From JAVDCA01 sp963819385 (lineage in GTDB: Bacteria; Pseudomonadota; Alphaproteobacteria; Rhizobiales; Xanthobacteraceae): a DNA stretch of 64,000 bases. Shown here piece after piece: positions 61,717 through 64,000 of this stretch. Each line of letters opens with the position of its first letter. Positions within the stretch are counted from its first letter, which is position 1. The notes under the pieces were generated by a model. The model did no database searches, had not been told where the DNA came from, and saw only the letters and a list, made by a program, of their open reading frames with translations. The position numbers and the translations under genes are program-made. The stretch spans positions 2,046,001 through 2,110,000 of the forward strand of contig CAWFVV010000006.1 of NCBI GenBank assembly GCA_963819385.1, given 5' to 3'.

Positions 61717-62949
61717 GGGCGGGGGGTCTCTTTAATGGTTCGAGGAATCGCGGTGCGGCGCGACACAGGCAGCACCCGATTAGTCGAAGACGGACACCAG
61801 CCGGTTCAGATCGAGCCCAAGCGCCGCCGATGACGGCGCGTCACTGAGGCCACCGGGTACCAGCAACGCCGCGGCGAAAACATATGGTCCGGCACTCATG
61901 GATCGCGACGCGAGATCGCGAGCCGGAGGAGTCATTCCAGCAACGCGGAGCCAAATTTCTCGAAAAATATGTCGTGTGTAACGGTCCCGATGCGCGCGCT
62001 CGCGCACATCCTCTCCAACTGACATTGAGTGTGTGTTGAAGCGCCGCGCCAGCCAAGGATACGATGACGGCGCGAAGGCCGAGAGGGGACCAACGCCCGC
62101 TGGCCGGGCGCGTACGTCAGCGCGCTTCGGCCATTACGATCCATATGTCGGCCTGGATTTCGTTCTTGCGCGCCTTTGCCAATTGTGTGACGGCTGAAAT
62201 CCTAGTCTGGGAATTGTGCGCCCAGGCTTACCCGCAATCCCGCCAACAAACCCGGCCCGTCTGACAGCGGCTGAGCGCGTGGCGCCGTCGCCTGTCTTGC
62301 CGCGGTCACAACCGCACGTAAGCACTCGCCCGGATTTCTGACCGTTTCCGTTGCTCCGCGCATTGCTTTTTCCATTGCTTGCCATTGTTCTTGGCCCCGC
62401 GGCTTTTTTCCCGCCGGGTCAAGGCATTGCATTGTAATTGGCCCCGCATTTCCATTGCAGATCGATTGTATTTTTTTGAAGCCCCTCCCCGCCAGTGCGC
62501 GCGACGCGCTGACAGGCTCGTCGCACACCTTTTCATTGATTGCGCCCGCGAAATCTCGAAGTCCTTGGCGAAACAAAATGACAAAACGCCATTCTGGCCC
62601 ATCTCGGACACGCCAATCGCGCCGGCGGATGTCAGCTTGGCGAGGGCGAAGCAACTCGTCGTCGCTATCCCACCTTGCTGCTCGCGTAACTACATCGAGC
62701 GCGTTTGCGGAGGGATGACTCTGGAACGGGTCGGATAGAATAAGCCCCCGCCGGTGAAGGCGGAGAAGGTGGAAGCCAAGAGCCGCAGCTAGGGCTTCGT
62801 CGGCGACGGCTCGGTGGCCGCCTGCCCCCGGAACGGTAGCAGGAAATGTAGTGGTGCTGAGCTAGCTAGATTGTAGCAGCTCGCGCCAAAACCTTCCTGT
62901 ACTCTCTCCTGTGATGCGCTATCAACTGCCGACCGCCAAGGAGTCCTCC
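61717..62949. other. Gene-poor stretch between M16 gene and Cys-rich protein gene
   Basis: About 1.2 kb with overlapping open frames on both strands, none with recognisable motifs or convincing ribosome sites. Parts (61960-62030 and 62330-62620) are visibly less G+C-rich than the surroundings and contain repeated CCATTG words near 62370-62455. The left copy of a direct repeat shared with 63405-63430 lies at 61931. I see no assignable gene. Confidence 0.5.
61931..61956 (+). repeat. Direct repeat, left copy (possible att-like site)
   Basis: GTCATTCCA, four variable bases, then CGCGGAGCCAAAT. The right copy at 63405-63430 matches at 23 of 26 positions. The pair bounds about 1.5 kb next to the tRNA-Arg gene. 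Confidence 0.55.
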
Positions 62950-63213
62950 ATGAAGCGTCTTGCAGCCAGCCTCGTGTTCGCGGCTGTCGTCCTCATGCCT
63001 GCGGTGTCCTTTGCGCAGTCTCAGCCCAGACCTACGACGAGAGTTATCCCTTGTGATGCCACCTGCAAACACCAGCATTGTACCGACTTCTGCGCGGACC
63101 ACGCGAGGGTGGTCTGCGGCGGTGCCTCGGCCGAGAACATGAGCCAGTGCATCGTGCGGAACCAGGGCAAATGCATACCCCAATGCATGAGGGCGCCACT
63201 TGGCGAGGATTGA
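62950..63213 (+). CDS. Small secreted cysteine-rich protein
   Basis: An 87-residue protein with a clear Sec signal peptide (MKRLAASLVFAAVVLMPAVS, cleaved near SFAQ) and an AAGGAG ribosome site. The roughly 60-residue mature part has eight Cys arranged C-x3-C-x4-C-x3-C-x7-C-x10-C-x7-C-x3-C. That pattern suggests four disulfides or a metal site in the periplasm. I do not recognise a family. It lies inside the interval bounded by the direct repeats. Confidence 0.65.
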   Translation: MKRLAASLVFAAVVLMPAVSFAQSQPRPTTRVIPCDATCKHQHCTDFCADHARVVCGGASAENMSQCIVRNQGKCIPQCMRAPLGED

Positions 63214-63473
63214 GACGGACACGCCAGGTCCGCATCGATATCATCCCGATATGATTGGTTCGGTCGGGGACGGGCTGGTGGCAGGGGGCGATTGAGTGGA
63301 TCGACGCAGGCCCTCACGCCTGAAGATGCCCATGTGAAGTGGAAGTGTGGAAACGACCGGACATTCGGTCAATGGGCTGCAATGTCATTGCGCCTCCACG
63401 ACTAGTCATTCCAAAATCGCGGAGCCAAATCGGAGCAAAATTTTTGGAGCCAAAATCTAAGTCATTGATTTTA
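63214..63473. other. Intergenic region downstream of tRNA-Arg
   Basis: A 260-base stretch without a gene. It contains the right direct-repeat copy and an A/T-rich patch CAAAATTTTTGGAGCCAAAA near 63436-63455. Confidence 0.4.
63405..63430 (+). repeat. Direct repeat, right copy (possible att-like site)
   Basis: GTCATTCCA...CGCGGAGCCAAAT, 23 of 26 positions identical to 61931-61956. It ends 43 bases from the 3' end of tRNA-Arg. Confidence 0.55.
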
Positions 63474-63550
63474 TGGCGATCCCGGGAAGACTCGAACTTC
63501 CGACCTTCGGTTTAGGAAACCGCTGCTCTGTCCAGCTGAGCTACGGGACC
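63474..63550 (-). tRNA. tRNA-Arg (anticodon CCT), with encoded CCA
   Basis: A 77-base cloverleaf on the minus strand. The acceptor stem GGTCCCG pairs with CGGGATC (one G-U). The D-arm is AGCTCAGCTGGACAGAGC. The anticodon stem CGGTT/AACCG encloses loop TTCCTAA with anticodon CCT at 63516-63514. The T-arm carries GTTCGAGTC, and the 3' end is GCCA. Decodes AGG, a rare codon in such genomes. tRNA genes of this kind are frequent integration targets. Confidence 0.95.
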
Positions 63551-63639
63551 GATCCGGCGGACTCAATATCAGAGGCGGCGCGTGCGATCTACCGCCGGGC
63601 GCGCTTATGGAAATCGCGGCGAGCGGTGCACGTCCGATC

Positions 63640-63700
63640 AACTCCGCACCCCTCACCCCGCCCCTCTCCCTGCAAGTGCGGGGGAGAGGGAGCTCAGGCG
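63640..63700. repeat. CTCCCC-type palindromic repeat
   Basis: CCTCTCCCTGCAAGTGCGGG followed by GGAGAGGGAGC forms an imperfect hairpin. Same loose family as the elements at 1219-1420 and 58785-58812. Lies between tRNA-Arg and the 3' end of the second M16 peptidase. Confidence 0.5.
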
Positions 63701-63734
63701 CTGTGCCTCAGACACGCGCGCCGCCGCCCGGCCC

Positions 63735-64000
63735 TTAATTCGCCCCGGCTGGCGGGGCAGGCGTGATCTCGAGCGTCCATGCCTTGCCGTCGCCGAGGTA
63801 GCGGTTGGCGGCGGCCTGCAGGTCGGCGGCGGTCACGGCCTTCAGCGTCGGGACCATGTCGCGGATCACGTCGAGGCGGCGCGGATCGTCCTGGGCGCCC
63901 GCCAGGTAGCCGGCCCAGAAGCCATTGGCCTGCTGGTTGGCGATGAGATCCTCGAGTGCCGGCTTGCGGGCGCGCTCGAGCTCGTCGGACGCGACTGGGT
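63735..64000 (-). CDS. M16-family peptidase, C-terminal part (runs off the window)
   Basis: The last 87 residues of a peptidase whose gene continues beyond the right edge. Its SDELERARKPALEDLI, GAQDDPRRLDVI and YLGDGKAWTLEITPAP match the end of the M16 protein at 58854 at roughly two thirds of positions. It is therefore a paralogue in the same orientation. The frame is open from the edge to the TAA stop. Confidence 0.85.
   Translation of the reverse strand, partial: PVASDELERARKPALEDLIANQQANGFWAGYLAGAQDDPRRLDVIRDMVPTLKAVTAADLQAAANRYLGDGKAWTLEITPAPPAGAN

Noticed and set aside
62202..62654. Minus-strand frame of 150 codons in the gene-poor stretch
   Set aside because: No recognisable motif or ribosome site, and overlapping frames exist on both strands, so coding is unsupported.
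1..64000. CRISPR array, prophage or replication origin
   Set aside because: No regularly spaced repeats, phage structural genes, dnaA/repABC genes or DnaA-box clusters were seen.

Overview
The window reads as chromosomal DNA of a high-G+C alphaproteobacterium, most likely Hyphomicrobiales near Bradyrhizobium, Rhodopseudomonas or Afipia. The best evidence is the complete general stress response locus (phyR, nepR, ecfG) at 41.7-43.6 kb, which is confined to Alphaproteobacteria. It is supported by interspersed palindromic intergenic repeats of rhizobial type and by many substrate-binding-protein transporters for aromatic or organic acids. There is no sign of a phage or plasmid backbone. One IS1182-family insertion sequence lies at 15.5-17.2 kb and one tRNA-Arg(CCT) gene lies near the right end.

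Layout. (1) 0.1-9.3 kb: a zinc-free MDR oxidoreductase and a UbiD decarboxylase on the minus strand. On the plus strand follow an alpha/beta hydrolase, a CoxG-like protein, the three subunits (FAD, Mo, 2Fe-2S) of a molybdenum hydroxylase, and a Bug/TctC solute-binding protein. (2) 9.4-15.4 kb: a small barrel-like protein, a dienelactone hydrolase, a TauE/SafE permease, a very basic histone-like protein, an SdhA/FrdA-like flavoprotein with a minimal 2Fe-2S partner, and a 4,5-dihydroxyphthalate-decarboxylase-like protein. (3) 15.5-17.2 kb: the IS, with an extremely A+T-rich right end. (4) 17.3-31.4 kb: the most unusual region. It holds two EutA-like ASKHA ATPases without any ethanolamine ammonia-lyase, three double-cupin proteins (two in tandem), a three-part Rieske oxygenase, a 170-residue protein resembling a degenerate FtsZ/tubulin nucleotide domain, an IclR regulator, a HupE-type metal permease and a second UbiD decarboxylase. 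(5) 31.4-34.6 kb: an ABC-2 exporter plus a PaaK/CapK-like adenylate-forming enzyme behind a perfect CRP-type site. (6) 34.7-41.7 kb: an ABC uptake operon with two paralogous binding proteins, an isochorismatase-like hydrolase and an HpaB-type monooxygenase, divergent from a MarR regulator. (7) 41.7-45.6 kb: the stress response locus with two perfect EcfG promoters, an unknown envelope protein and an L,D-transpeptidase. (8) 45.6-53.4 kb: a minus-strand operon with ABC uptake, enolase-superfamily enzyme, VOC protein, CaiB-type CoA-transferase, BadI-like ring-opening hydratase and Gfo/Idh oxidoreductase. (9) 53.5-64 kb: a large secreted GH113-like glycanase, a small barrel protein, an XRE-cupin regulator divergent from a flavin monooxygenase, two M16 peptidases, tRNA-Arg and a gene-poor stretch.

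How it works together. Most of the window is catabolic. Binding-protein transporters import organic or aromatic acids. UbiD, Mo-hydroxylase, Rieske, HpaB and luciferase-like enzymes modify the rings. CoA-transferase, BadI-like, muconate-cycloisomerase-like and dienelactone-hydrolase-like enzymes open and process them. Each module has its own regulator. Region 4 is my candidate for an undescribed system: a Rieske-oxygenase and UbiD pathway carrying its own ATPase reactivase-like proteins and cupins.

Quality caveat. More than 20 single-base frameshifts were found, mostly +1, including in phyR, ecfG, an IclR gene, a UbiD gene and an M16 peptidase gene. Outside each shift the reading frames and motifs are intact and total lengths differ by one base from whole codons. 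I therefore treat most as sequence or assembly errors and annotate the genes across them.
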